Source of the DNA: a bacterium
GTDB taxonomy: Bacteria > UBP4 > UBA4092 > JAOAEQ01
DNA: 64,000 nt
Direction: 5' to 3'
Assembly: GCA_026416715.1 (NCBI GenBank)
Contig: JAOAEQ010000020.1
Location: 1 to 64,000 of the forward strand
Part shown: positions 54,407-63,687 of the stretch, piece by piece
Layout: every line of letters begins with the position of its first letter
Position numbering within the stretch: the stretch's first letter is position 1
Notes under the pieces: model-generated
Seen by the model: only the letters and a program-made list of their open reading frames with translations
What the model was told of the DNA's origin: nothing
Database searches by the model: none
Made by a program: the position numbers and the translations under genes

Positions 54407-55089
54407 CTATTCAGAGAAGTTAAATCAGTCAATTCGCAATCTGGCGGAATTGATAATGCAAATAAATTTGTTGTGAACTCAATATTTGGTTCAAATTCAG
54501 AAAAAGTTAAAGTTATATTAACGTTTGACGGGTCTATAATTTTTGTTTTAACCGGCAGATAGGTTATTCGGTTAAACCAAAATATCAATTCCGGTTTTTT
54601 ATCTACATTGTTTTTCGGTTTAAATTTAATTCGATAAGTGGTAATAGAAGAAAGAAGTTCAGATTTCATCAATTGAATTGAATAGGTTTTGCGGAATTCA
54701 TTTCGGTCAATATTCTTAGCTCCGATAAAAGGAAGTAAATGAATCGGTAGAGAAACAGATTGCAAATTTTGCTTGGTAACCTGTTTTAATTCTGCAGTGT
54801 ATATCCATAAATATTTTCCATCGTAAACTATAATTTGCTCGGTAGGTTTAGTATAATGGATTCGCAATTTATCCGGAGTTTGGTAAAAGAGCGTTCCGAT
54901 ATACGTTGTTGTTGACATTGAAGTAAATTCAATATTCGTTTGAGAAATTGAAACTTTCAATGTAGAAAGTGTATCAAATCTATCCTGAATATTTTTTAAT
55001 ATTTCACTGCTTTTTTCTGCAAAACAAACTGGGGAAATGGATATTATTAATATTATTATAAGTGACAATAATCGATGTTTATTACACAT
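54403..55089 (-). CDS. lolA: LolA-like outer-membrane lipoprotein carrier
   Basis: 228 residues from ATG 55089, with AGGAGA at 55099-55094. A signal peptide (about 1-24) ends near VCFAEK. The mature part starts ILKNIQDRFDTLSTLKVSISQ, with LFYQTPDKLRIHYTKPTEQIIVYDGKYLWIY, typical of LolA/DUF4292-type carriers with a half-barrel fold. It ferries lipoproteins through the periplasm, which indicates an outer membrane. A longer frame from 55170 lacks a ribosome-binding site and spoils the signal peptide. It is followed immediately by rimO. Confidence 0.85.
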   Translation of the reverse strand: MCNKHRLLSLIIILIISISPVCFAEKSSEILKNIQDRFDTLSTLKVSISQTNIEFTSMSTTTYIGTLFYQTPDKLRIHYTKPTEQIIVYDGKYLWIYTAELKQVTKQNLQSVSLPIHLLPFIGAKNIDRNEFRKTYSIQLMKSELLSSITTYRIKFKPKNNVDKKPELIFWFNRITYLPVKTKIIDPSNVNITLTFSEFEPNIEFTTNLFALSIPPDCELTDLTSLNR

Positions 55090-55401
55090 GTTATCTCCTG
55101 AGATTATAAGCAAAGTCACTGATTTTTCCCTAATATGAACTGTAAAATTATATTTTATCGTAGAAGGCATCTAAACCGCAATGAACTATCTCTTAATTAG
55201 GCTTTTGTCAGTTTAGAAAGAATTGTTTCCTGATACGTAATATTTATAATGTAACGATTTGATTTATCGAACCCGATTCAATTGAACCGTTGATCAAATA
55301 TGATGGTGGTTTTGAGCGAACCGAGTTTTAGAGTAGGTAGTGATTGCAGCGTGTATCTCTTGAAGCGCAATGATATTAATCTGCGGTTTGGTTTAAACAG
55401 T
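55090..55401. other. Intergenic region between sdhB and lolA
   Basis: A leftward TATAAT at 55108-55103 lies only 13 bases before the lolA ATG. A third copy of the core AATTGAACCG is at 55280-55289. No gene or clear terminator for the sdh operon is seen. Confidence 0.4.
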
Positions 55402-56115
55402 TTAAGTCATGGTTATTCCGGTTTTTTTAGCGATCAAGTGCCGTTTTAGATTCGCAATACTTCCGGTAGGGTCACAATCTTTCGGACAAACTTTCTGACA
55501 GTTGAATATAGTATGACATCGCCATACGCCATGTTCACCATCAACTAACCGTAATCGTTCAGAGACCGCATTATCGCGTGAGTCAATCAAAAATCGATTT
55601 GCTTTCAAGAATGCGGCGGGTCCGATATAGTTTGGATCGGTTAACGTTACCGTGCAAGAAGAATAACAGGACCCGCAAAGGATGCAATCGATTATTCCCA
55701 TCAATTTCTCTTGGTCTTGCGGTGTTTGCGGTCGTTCTTGGACTGGTGCAGGTGTCCCGGGCATTAGATACGGTTTAATGAGATGGAGTTTTTGCCAGAA
55801 CGGTTCCATATCAACAATTAAATCTTTTAATACACGGAGATGGGCTAGGGGACGAATCGTAACCGTTTGTGCTTTTAATGCGGCAATTTGCGTTTCACAG
55901 GCGAGCCGATATTGCCCATTGATATGCATGGCACAAGAACCACATACCGCTGCTCGACAAGAGGAACGAAATGCTAATGAACCATCACGATACTCACGAA
56001 TAAAATACAATCCTTCTAGAACTGTCATGCCGGGTTTTGTATTCACTTCAAAGGAATCAAAATGCGGAGTTTTATCTTTCGTTGGGTCATATCGAAATAT
56101 TTTGAAAGTAATCAT
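55402..56115 (-). CDS. sdhB: Succinate dehydrogenase/fumarate reductase iron-sulfur subunit SdhB
   Basis: 237 residues. 2Fe-2S cysteines Cys53, 58, 61, 73 (CRAAVCGSCAMHINGQYRLA); 4Fe-4S set Cys144, 147, 150, 154 (CILCGSCYSSC); and the 3Fe-4S/4Fe-4S set Cys200, 206, 210, 214 (CHTIFNCQKVCPKDC). It moves electrons from SdhA to the membrane anchor. The start at 56115 gives the normal MITFKIFRYDP; a start eight codons earlier has no support. Last gene of the operon. Confidence 0.95.
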   Translation of the reverse strand: MITFKIFRYDPTKDKTPHFDSFEVNTKPGMTVLEGLYFIREYRDGSLAFRSSCRAAVCGSCAMHINGQYRLACETQIAALKAQTVTIRPLAHLRVLKDLIVDMEPFWQKLHLIKPYLMPGTPAPVQERPQTPQDQEKLMGIIDCILCGSCYSSCTVTLTDPNYIGPAAFLKANRFLIDSRDNAVSERLRLVDGEHGVWRCHTIFNCQKVCPKDCDPTGSIANLKRHLIAKKTGITMT

Positions 56116-56221
56116 AACTAAAATGAACATTGAATACACAGATATATAAATCCAAATTACACAAATTTATTTTTATTTGACTCGATGTAATCGGATTTAG
56201 AAATCTGTGTCTTCTGTAATA

Positions 56222-57922
56222 TTAATATTTCCTTTCTACAAGCTCGAATATGCCTAACGTCACCGGTCGGTAACTTAGTTTTGGTCCTTCAAGGGTATAT
56301 TCAGCAATCGTATGTTTCAACCAGTTCGTATCATCTCGTTTCGGAAAATCGCGACGAAAATGCGACCCGCGACTTTCGGTTCTAGCAAGCGCGCCAGCTA
56401 CTATAGCTTCAGCGACTGCTAGGTTTCCCTCCAACTCTAGATGCCAGACTAAGTCAAAATTGAACCGTAACCCGAACTCAGCAATTTGCGCTTTTTTAAA
56501 TCGTTCCTTCAGTTCTTTTATTTTTTGCTCTGCATCTTTCATTTCAGCTTCCGTTCGGAAAATTCCAACTTTCTCAACCATAGTAAATGCAAGTTCGTCT
56601 TTAATTGCAGCGGTTCTTTCAGTTCCATTGACCTGGAAGAAATCATTGAGTTTTTTTTCTTGCTCTTTTGCTTTCAGGAGCAGGATATCTTTTCCTTTAC
56701 GATTCGCTTTTTTATTTGTAACATAGTTAACCGCAGCGTTACCGGCGCGCGCTCCGAAAACAATAGTTTCGAGTAGAGAATTACCACCTAACCGATTCGC
56801 GCCGTGAACGCTAACACATGCACACTCACCTGCTGCAAAGAATCCAGCAACTCGAGTTTCACCGTCAGCATTACAATCAATTCCGCCCATCGTATAATGT
56901 TGACCAGGTTGAACCGGAATAGGTTTTTTAATCGGGTCAACACCGGCAAAATGAACCGCGATATCCCATATCCCAGGTAACCGTTCCATAATTTTTTCCT
57001 GACCAAGATGCCGCAAATCGAGATGGACATAAGCTTTTTCGAACCCGCGTCCTTCATCAATTTCTGTTTGGATAGCTCGAGCAACGATATCGCGTGGCGC
57101 TAATTCCATTGCATCGCGCGCATATTTTTCCATGAATCGTTCACCGCGATTGTTTAATAGATAACCACCTTCACCGCGTGCACCTTCAGTAATCAAAATA
57201 TTTGTCCCGTATAATGTTGTTGGGTGATATTGGACAAATTCCATATCTTTTAGCGGGATTCCTGCCCAATAGGGTATCGCCATACCTAACCCCGTACTAA
57301 TATACGCATTGGTTGTGTTCCGGTATACTCTCCCAGCACCTCCGGTTCCAAAAATTATCGCTTCCGCCATCATTGGTTCGATTTTGCCCGAGCGTAAATC
57401 TAGGGTTATAATTCCTTGACAAGTATTATCTTCTACTACTAAGGCGATTACCATATATTCTTCATAAACCGGAATTTCGTGACGAATAGTTTGTTCATAT
57501 AATGTGTGTAATAAAACGTGTCCGGTTTTATCCGCACAATAACAGGTTCGAGGAAATCCCGCGCCACCAAATGGTCGTTGCGCAATTTTCCCATCAACAG
57601 TTCGAGAAAATGGACAACCCCAATGTTCCATTTCATAGATTCGTGGTATAGCTTCTTCAGTCATAATCATTACTGCATCCTGATCAGCTAAAAAATCGCT
57701 GCCTTTAATCGTATCATAAGCATGGAGTTGGGGGGTATCATATCGTCCTTTTGGATGATTACCCAACGCAGCATTGATTCCACCTTGTGCCGCTAGGGAA
57801 TGTGAACGAACTGGATGAACTTTAGACACTATTGCGACATCCATATTATGTTCACTAACCGCAATAGCTGCGCGGAGACCAGCTAATCCGCCGCCAACAA
57901 CAATAACTTTATGGTAAATCAC
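56222..57922 (-). CDS. sdhA: Succinate dehydrogenase/fumarate reductase flavoprotein subunit SdhA
   Basis: 566 residues. FAD-binding GGGLAG (10-15) and the His-containing HSLAAQGGINAALG (His41, the usual covalent FAD site), substrate motif EGARGEGGYLLNNRGERFM, and ANRLGGNSLLE. Succinate oxidation to fumarate (or the reverse) at the inner membrane. A GTG at 57922, placed nine bases after AAGGAGGG (57939-57932), is the best start and gives MIYHKVIVVGGG; a frame extending to 57982 has no such site. Confidence 0.95.
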   Translation of the reverse strand: MIYHKVIVVGGGLAGLRAAIAVSEHNMDVAIVSKVHPVRSHSLAAQGGINAALGNHPKGRYDTPQLHAYDTIKGSDFLADQDAVMIMTEEAIPRIYEMEHWGCPFSRTVDGKIAQRPFGGAGFPRTCYCADKTGHVLLHTLYEQTIRHEIPVYEEYMVIALVVEDNTCQGIITLDLRSGKIEPMMAEAIIFGTGGAGRVYRNTTNAYISTGLGMAIPYWAGIPLKDMEFVQYHPTTLYGTNILITEGARGEGGYLLNNRGERFMEKYARDAMELAPRDIVARAIQTEIDEGRGFEKAYVHLDLRHLGQEKIMERLPGIWDIAVHFAGVDPIKKPIPVQPGQHYTMGGIDCNADGETRVAGFFAAGECACVSVHGANRLGGNSLLETIVFGARAGNAAVNYVTNKKANRKGKDILLLKAKEQEKKLNDFFQVNGTERTAAIKDELAFTMVEKVGIFRTEAEMKDAEQKIKELKERFKKAQIAEFGLRFNFDLVWHLELEGNLAVAEAIVAGALARTESRGSHFRRDFPKRDDTNWLKHTIAEYTLEGPKLSYRPVTLGIFELVERKY

Positions 57923-57999
57923 GGGATTCGTCCCTCCTTCTTTATGAATGGAGCCTGATACATCAAGAAAACCTTTCACCAAGTTAAAAAGCGAAAAAG

Positions 58000-58413
58000 C
58001 TATTTGACAAAAATATATCCACCTGCATATAAAACAAATTTTGGGAAATACGTAACGATGCTAAACACAAAAATGACAAAACAACCGATAGATACCAGCC
58101 ATAACATTTGCTGCTGTTTGCGACTTAACGGGAAGAAATCAACCAAAATAATCCGTAATCCGTTAAGAAGATGAAATGCTACACCTAGAATCATCGCTAG
58201 TTCTAGCACCCAAACAATAGGATTGTTCAGAGCGTTTATCAGTTTCGTAAATGCATTTCCGCCATAGATAGCTGCAGTACTAATGATAAGGATATGCGGG
58301 AAAATATAAAGCGCTAATAATACACCGGTAATCCGTTGAATCCAGAATGACCCCATTCCCATATTAGGATTGAGAAAACTATCTTTTATTAACTCCTTAA
58401 TTAATCGAATCAT
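58000..58413 (-). CDS. sdhC: Succinate dehydrogenase membrane anchor, cytochrome b subunit (SdhC-like)
   Basis: 137 residues, three membrane helices. QRITGVLLALYIFPHILII and VAFHLLNGLRIILVDF contain the haem-ligand candidate histidines of SdhC-type anchors. GGAGAA before the ATG supports the start. It anchors SdhAB and passes electrons to quinone. It follows the second anchor gene by 33 bases. Confidence 0.85.
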   Translation of the reverse strand: MIRLIKELIKDSFLNPNMGMGSFWIQRITGVLLALYIFPHILIISTAAIYGGNAFTKLINALNNPIVWVLELAMILGVAFHLLNGLRIILVDFFPLSRKQQQMLWLVSIGCFVIFVFSIVTYFPKFVLYAGGYIFVK

Positions 58414-58446
58414 ATCTAGTTCTCCATTTTCGAGTTCAAAAGTGAT

Positions 58447-58791
58447 TTATTTTGTATATGCCATTAATGCCCAGAACCCGAAGATAAATGTTGCTATACC
58501 AAAAAGAGTAACGAACCATCCGAGATAATTTTTTACTTTTTCATTTGGTGCAAAATCGAGTAATACTGCCCAGAGTCCATTTAATCCGTGATATAAGACT
58601 AGACCAAGTAAGGTTAAATCAAATATCTGCCAAGCATGTGTTTGTAATCGAGTTGTCACACGTTCAAAAGTTATCGGTTCATGCGATTCGAAATGTAATG
58701 TGATAAAATGCACAACCATTCCGACCACTAGCAACAAGCCAGTAATTCGTTGTAAGAACCAAGACCAGAGCCCGCGTTTGATGATGAGCAT
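58447..58791 (-). CDS. sdhD: Second succinate dehydrogenase membrane anchor (SdhD-like)
   Basis: 114 residues, three membrane helices. QRITGLLLVVGMVVHFITLHF and LVLYHGLNGLWAVLLDF mirror the first anchor, including the histidines, so the two look like paralogous SdhC/SdhD halves. A textbook AGGAGGTGA precedes the ATG. Which of the two is C and which D is by order only. Confidence 0.8.
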   Translation of the reverse strand: MLIIKRGLWSWFLQRITGLLLVVGMVVHFITLHFESHEPITFERVTTRLQTHAWQIFDLTLLGLVLYHGLNGLWAVLLDFAPNEKVKNYLGWFVTLFGIATFIFGFWALMAYTK

Positions 58792-58809
58792 TATTTCACC
58801 TCCTAAAAT

Positions 58810-60228
58810 TTAATAATGCGTTGATGAAATCAGCTTGCAGAACGGTGAACTGATAAACCGAGCGATAAACTTCCCATAGCCCGGCTGACCAATAAAGGTT
58901 CCGTTCTGTGCGACTATTTTCCCTCGACACAGGGTCAATATTGGTAAACCAATTATCCGATACCCCTGATAGGGAGACCAATCGCAAGCAGTAGATAATG
59001 TATTAGGGGAAATAATTTTTTCTTGTTTAGGGTCGAAAATGACCAGGTCTGCATCAGCTCCAACTTGAATAGTTCCTTTTCTTGGATATAACCCGAATAA
59101 TTTTGCAGGATTAGTGCTAACAAGCTGAATCAGTTGGGTTAAGGTAATGCGTTTTTTTCTGACTCCTTCTGAATAGAGCAAAGGTATTATCGTCTCGACC
59201 CCTGGTATGCCATAGGGGATTTTCCGAAAATCGTTACTCCCTCGCGATTTCTGTTTTCGTGTAAAGGAACAGGTATCAGTTGCAACAATATCAATGGTTC
59301 CGTCAGCGAGATGCTGCCAGAGTTTTGCGATATCCTGTTTGGTTCGTACCGGCGGACATGTGGCGTATAGGTATCCGGTTTTCTTTTTGAAAACCGCATC
59401 GGTTAGTAATAAATATTGCGGGCATGATTCCGCAAAAACTGTTATTCCCTTGGCTTTAGCAGAATGTATCGCAGTTACTCCTTCACCGGTTGACGTATGC
59501 ACGATATAAAGAGCACCACCGGTTGCTTCCGCCCAGGTTATGACCCGATGTATCGCTTCTACTTCGACAAAATTCGGCCGTGATAGTGATAATGCATAAG
59601 TGCCAAATTTTTTTCTAAATTCGCGTTGGCCATATCGTTGCGTGAGCAGATTGATAATCGCCTCATTTTCCGCGTGAACCATAATTAATGCATTAAGGCG
59701 CCTTGCTTCTTCTAACGCGGAAAATAACACCGCATCATCTGCATTCCATCCACGGTCTCCATATACCATAAAGAATTTAAAACTCGGAATCCCTAATTCA
59801 ACCAGTTTTGATAATTCTTTTTTCGATTGTTCATTCCAATCGGTTATAGCGCAATGTAACGAATAATCAATGCAAACCTGATTGTCCGCTTCTTGTTTTC
59901 TTTTTTTGATAGTTTGAGATAACGATTCCCCTCTTTGTTGGGTAGCAAAATCAATAATTGTGGTTATCCCACCGCAAGCAGCTGCCATCGTTCCGGTGGT
60001 AAATGTCTCTGAAGTAGATAGTCCTTTTTTGATAGTTAATTGAAAATGAGTGTGAACATCAATTCCGCCGGGAAAGACATACTTACCTGTTGCATCAATC
60101 ACTGGAATGTTCTTTGGTATAGCGAGTTTAGGAGTTAATACAGCAATTTTTTCTCCTTTAATCCCGATATGAGCTTGGTAAACCTTATCTTCAGAAACGA
60201 TTCGCCCTCCGTATATGATTGTATCCAT
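58810..60228 (-). CDS. Dihydropyrimidinase/D-hydantoinase-family amidohydrolase
   Basis: 472 residues. Metal ligands are recognisable: GGIDVHTHF, carboxylated Lys in SFKFFMVYGD, MVHAENEA, LYIVHTSTGEG and the catalytic Asp in IVATDTCSFTRKQK. The position after the Asp is Thr where many relatives have His (DHCPF), a known variant in part of the family. IPYGIPGVETIIPLLYS is characteristic. It opens dihydropyrimidine or hydantoin rings in pyrimidine catabolism. It lies between the fumarase subunit and the sdh genes with gaps of 4 and 18 bases, so it seems to be inside that operon. Confidence 0.9.
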   Translation of the reverse strand: MDTIIYGGRIVSEDKVYQAHIGIKGEKIAVLTPKLAIPKNIPVIDATGKYVFPGGIDVHTHFQLTIKKGLSTSETFTTGTMAAACGGITTIIDFATQQRGESLSQTIKKRKQEADNQVCIDYSLHCAITDWNEQSKKELSKLVELGIPSFKFFMVYGDRGWNADDAVLFSALEEARRLNALIMVHAENEAIINLLTQRYGQREFRKKFGTYALSLSRPNFVEVEAIHRVITWAEATGGALYIVHTSTGEGVTAIHSAKAKGITVFAESCPQYLLLTDAVFKKKTGYLYATCPPVRTKQDIAKLWQHLADGTIDIVATDTCSFTRKQKSRGSNDFRKIPYGIPGVETIIPLLYSEGVRKKRITLTQLIQLVSTNPAKLFGLYPRKGTIQVGADADLVIFDPKQEKIISPNTLSTACDWSPYQGYRIIGLPILTLCRGKIVAQNGTFIGQPGYGKFIARFISSPFCKLISSTHY

Positions 60229-60232
60229 ACGT

Positions 60233-60793
60233 TTATTTCAATTGCGAATATTCCTTAATTCCTTCAAGATATAAATCATTTCCATAACAGTCGTTAATAA
60301 CAATCGCCGGAAAATCTGCTACTTCTAGCCGGTAGATAGCTTCCGGTCCTAATTCGGGATAAGCAACAAGTTCAGCTTTTTTTATCGTTTTCGCTAATAA
60401 TGCGCCTGCGCCACCGGTTGCCGCAAAGTAGACTCCTTTATATTGTTTAATTGCCTCTTTAACTTCTGTGGTTCGCATTCCTTTTCCAATCATTCCTTTT
60501 AATCCATAGGCAAGAAGAGCAGGAGCATAAATATCCATTCTACCAGACGTGGTTGGTCCCGCAGAACCGATAACCTTACCAGGTCGAGCAGGGGTTGGTC
60601 CCACGTAATAGATAATTTGCCCGAGTAAATCTATCGGTAGTTTCTGTCCAGATTTCAGCAGTTCGAACATCCGTTTATGCGCCGCGTCACGACCAGTAAA
60701 AACAATTCCGCTGATTAGAACTCGGTCACCGCTTTTCAATCCGGCTACTTGTTCATCGGTTAAAGGTGGCGTAATTCGAACTATTCTTGACAT
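60233..60793 (-). CDS. Class I fumarate hydratase, beta (C-terminal) subunit
   Basis: 186 residues. The Fe-S hydro-lyase beta domain is shown by LKSGDRVLISGIVFTGRDAAHKR, YYVGPTPARPGKVIGSAGPTTSGRMD and TGGAGALLAKTIKKAE, as in two-subunit fumarases and tartrate dehydratases. With its alpha subunit it interconverts fumarate and malate, next after SDH in the TCA cycle. The alpha subunit, which binds the cluster, is not adjacent or elsewhere in the window. First gene of the run that continues into the hydantoinase and sdh genes. Confidence 0.92.
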   Translation of the reverse strand: MSRIVRITPPLTDEQVAGLKSGDRVLISGIVFTGRDAAHKRMFELLKSGQKLPIDLLGQIIYYVGPTPARPGKVIGSAGPTTSGRMDIYAPALLAYGLKGMIGKGMRTTEVKEAIKQYKGVYFAATGGAGALLAKTIKKAELVAYPELGPEAIYRLEVADFPAIVINDCYGNDLYLEGIKEYSQLK

Positions 60794-61109
60794 AAAATAA
60801 ATATATTTCCTTCTGATCTTCTGATTTTCTGGTCAGGTTTTACACCTATTATAGTTGAACCTAATCCAGCGAAAACTTCGGTTGCGCTACCGTTTAGGAT
60901 TTGTGTGCTTTAGGGTATAGTCATTATCCTATAATAAATATTATAAAGGTTATAATATTTTTTGTCTATATACCGTGGGAGCTTAATTGATCAAAACCGC
61001 AATATTGAAGTGATGTATTAATCAAGTGATTTGGGTTTAACGAATTGAAACCTAATCTAAACTCAGTTCCATCACAAAAACATTTCCAGCCAACAAACGC
61101 AATACTTCT
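60794..61109. other. Intergenic region between the fumarase subunit and DUF2207 genes
   Basis: A perfect AT-only stem, AAATATTATAA (60936-60946) with TTATAATATTT (60950-60960), lies here, without a T-tract on the leftward side. A promoter for the fumarase-sdh run should lie here, but no box pair is convincing. Confidence 0.4.
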
Positions 61110-63077
61110 TTACCAGCCGCCACCGCCACCGCCGCCGCCACCACCACCCGATGAACCACCGCCACCGGAACCGGAACTCGAACCTGGTGCATGCGACGAT
61201 GAAGCAACTGCGTTTGAGAACCCGTTACTCATTGATGAGACGAATCCAGTAGTACCGATGGCGGTGAATGGAATCGAACCGGAATACCACCTCGGCGAAT
61301 ATTCTTTTCCATCCACGGTTGATTTCGTCAGCACATTAGCAAATTGTTCCGCCCATGCTTGCTCAACATCAAGAGCTAGCGCATACGGGAGATATTGTTC
61401 AAATACTTCTGGCGTTTTCCCAACTGGATTAAAAACGTTCAACCGCTCTTTTTCAGCTATGGTTAAGAACATTTTGAAACCTTCGATTTTATCTAATACT
61501 TGCCGACCTGCACGTGTCGGCGCTTTTAAAAGATGATAAAACAGATAATTCAATCCGGCTAAGATGATTAGATAGAGAACGAACCAGCCGGACGTTGCCA
61601 TAGAAAACATATAAATACCGGCGATTTCCCCCCCAATAAACGGAAGTGAAAAAAAGGTGAAAAATATTGCTGAAATTAGCGAAGTTACTCGATGCATACT
61701 TCCGAACAAAACATTTTTCCAACTGGTAACAACCATTACCACCAAGAAGATTACACCAACCGTCCAGCCCGAGAGCCAAACCGTCATGAATAATAAGAGA
61801 AAAATTGATTCACCACCTTTAGCTAGCGCTGTTGGGATGGCAGTAAGCAAAGCAATGAGTATTGAAATACTTAACCCGACAATGAAATACTTGAAATTCG
61901 TTAAAAAATACAGTTTTTCATAATTTAATTGGAGATGATTTTTCAATGTTTGCAATAGTTCATTAATTGTAGTGTGTCGGGTAGCAGTAAACGTGAACTC
62001 ATCGGATACTTTAAATAGCCGCATAACAATTTTCTGTTCTTCTGGAGTCAATTCGATATTCGCATTGTTCCGTTTCCGTAAGGTATATACACCGTTTTTT
62101 TCTTCAATCGATAGATATCCTTTAACCGCTAAATTCAAAATAGTTGCGGTAAATGCTTTCGTATCAAAACCCATTTTGGTGATATATCGGACTGCCGCAG
62201 GTGACAATCCTTTTGGTGGATAATATTGCGGGATAATCGTTCCTTTAACCGGGTCTTTTCCGAATAAGCCCCAAATAATGAGATAGTAAATTACGATTAA
62301 AATGAGACCAACAAACGCAAAGAGAATCCCAAAATTATCCTTGATAAAATATTTAAATTTTAATTGAGCGCTCGGTGCTTCAATCAGTCCTTTTTTCCAG
62401 CAGACTACAATCGTTAACCCCTCATTAGCGCATAACTGACGCGTGGTTCTGAATGTTGGATTGCCAGCAGGATCGGTTGATACCGTACAATCTTTCCCTT
62501 TTTCACCCTGAAATCCGGTATATGCATCTGTTTCAAGAATATGTGTACGAACCTTTGCCGGAAGAATAACGGTTGCGGTAACGGTATCAATCATAAATTT
62601 CCACCCGGTGCCGGTAACATTCCAATAAAGTTCGTCGTGGTCTGAGAAAAATCCGAGCTGTCGGTTAGTTTGATAGGTTATGGTATACGTATAAATTCCC
62701 GGAGTTAAAAAAACATCTTCCTTGCCGATATAGATGCGGATCCCATTGCTTATTGACTCAGTGTGGTACGGTTCCGGAAAACCGTTTTTTCTGATATCAA
62801 GAAGGTTAAATTCGACAACATAGCGATTGTTGAATCTATCACGGTATTTCGTTGGAAAATCGCGATATATCCCACGTTTAATTTCCTGACCTAGACAGCG
62901 AACAGTGATATTTTCGGTTACGGTCATTGTGCGGTCTTGATGCACTTCAATTCGGCTAGCATAATTCAGGATTTTTTCGAATTCATCAGATTGTGCTTGC
63001 GATAACAAGGATAAGGTGAGATATCCGAAAAAAATGAGACCTACTAGATAAGAAAATCTTTTTATATGATTAATCAC
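61110..63077 (-). CDS. DUF2207-domain membrane protein with Gly-rich tail
   Basis: 655 residues, GTG start. Signal peptide (about 1-28), a beta-rich DUF2207 extracytoplasmic domain (about 35-235) with RCLGQEIKRGIYRDFPT and YWNVTGTGWKF, a membrane helix (about 245-268), a cytoplasmic winged-helix-like part, further helices (about 400-525) and a tail of Ser and Gly ending in a run of Gly then Trp. The Gly-rich end is typical of the YciQ-like DUF2207 family. Usually encoded next to lemA, as here (46 bases downstream of it). Function unknown, possibly envelope stress or remodelling. Confidence 0.9.
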   Translation of the reverse strand: MINHIKRFSYLVGLIFFGYLTLSLLSQAQSDEFEKILNYASRIEVHQDRTMTVTENITVRCLGQEIKRGIYRDFPTKYRDRFNNRYVVEFNLLDIRKNGFPEPYHTESISNGIRIYIGKEDVFLTPGIYTYTITYQTNRQLGFFSDHDELYWNVTGTGWKFMIDTVTATVILPAKVRTHILETDAYTGFQGEKGKDCTVSTDPAGNPTFRTTRQLCANEGLTIVVCWKKGLIEAPSAQLKFKYFIKDNFGILFAFVGLILIVIYYLIIWGLFGKDPVKGTIIPQYYPPKGLSPAAVRYITKMGFDTKAFTATILNLAVKGYLSIEEKNGVYTLRKRNNANIELTPEEQKIVMRLFKVSDEFTFTATRHTTINELLQTLKNHLQLNYEKLYFLTNFKYFIVGLSISILIALLTAIPTALAKGGESIFLLLFMTVWLSGWTVGVIFLVVMVVTSWKNVLFGSMHRVTSLISAIFFTFFSLPFIGGEIAGIYMFSMATSGWFVLYLIILAGLNYLFYHLLKAPTRAGRQVLDKIEGFKMFLTIAEKERLNVFNPVGKTPEVFEQYLPYALALDVEQAWAEQFANVLTKSTVDGKEYSPRWYSGSIPFTAIGTTGFVSSMSNGFSNAVASSSHAPGSSSGSGGGGSSGGGGGGGGGGGW

Positions 63078-63123
63078 GATACAAAACTTTTGCCATTGTA
63101 AAGTGGCATTTAGATTGTAGGAT

Positions 63124-63687
63124 TTATAATGAAAATTTTACCGATGGTGTTTCTCGTTGCGTAGCGGTTTCGATTTCAAAAAATTCCGCACGCTTATATC
63201 CGAACAGTTTTCCGACAAGATTGCTCGGAAACGATTCGAGAAGAATATTATACTCGCGTACTGTTCCGTTATAATATCGCCGGGATAACTGGATTTCATC
63301 TTCGATAGCAGATAAATTTTTCTGGAGGTCGAGAAAATGCTGATTCGCTTTCAAGTCTGGATACAATTCTGCGACTGCAAATAAACTCCGAATTTGGCTC
63401 GTTAACGCATTTTCCAATTGTTCTTTCGACTTTACACCTTGCGCAAGAATACATTGGCTCCGGATATTCGCAATATCATCAAACAACCTCCGTTCGTATT
63501 GGCTATATCCTTTCACCGATTCAACCAGATTCGGAATTAAATCGTACCGACGTTTTAGTTGCACGTCTATCCCACTCCACGCTTCCGCAATGAGATTTTT
63601 CCGACGAATAAACCGATTGTATATGGTCACCAGCCAAACAATAATTAATCCTAAAATCAAAATGGAAATAACCGTTAAAAATTGCAT
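63124..63687 (-). CDS. lemA: LemA-family protein
   Basis: 187 residues. An N-terminal membrane helix (about 3-22) is followed by the LemA helical bundle: YNRFIRRKNLIAEAWSGIDVQLKRRYDLIPNLVESVKGY, FFAVAELYPDLKANQ-type segment (AVAELYPDLKANQHFLDLQ) and ISRRYYNGTVREYN-like SRRYYNGTVREYNILLESFPSN. Members are anchored with the bulk probably outside or in the cytoplasm depending on species; function unsettled. It precedes and is probably co-transcribed with the DUF2207 gene. Confidence 0.94.
   Translation of the reverse strand: MQFLTVISILILGLIIVWLVTIYNRFIRRKNLIAEAWSGIDVQLKRRYDLIPNLVESVKGYSQYERRLFDDIANIRSQCILAQGVKSKEQLENALTSQIRSLFAVAELYPDLKANQHFLDLQKNLSAIEDEIQLSRRYYNGTVREYNILLESFPSNLVGKLFGYKRAEFFEIETATQRETPSVKFSL

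Noticed and set aside
60936-60960. AT-only hairpin as terminator of the DUF2207-lemA operon
   Set aside because: Perfect stem, but only A-T pairs and no T-tract in the leftward direction.
61045-61536. 163-codon plus-strand frame with a Pro run
   Set aside because: The proline run is the complement of the Gly-rich tail of the DUF2207 gene; the rest has no family signal.
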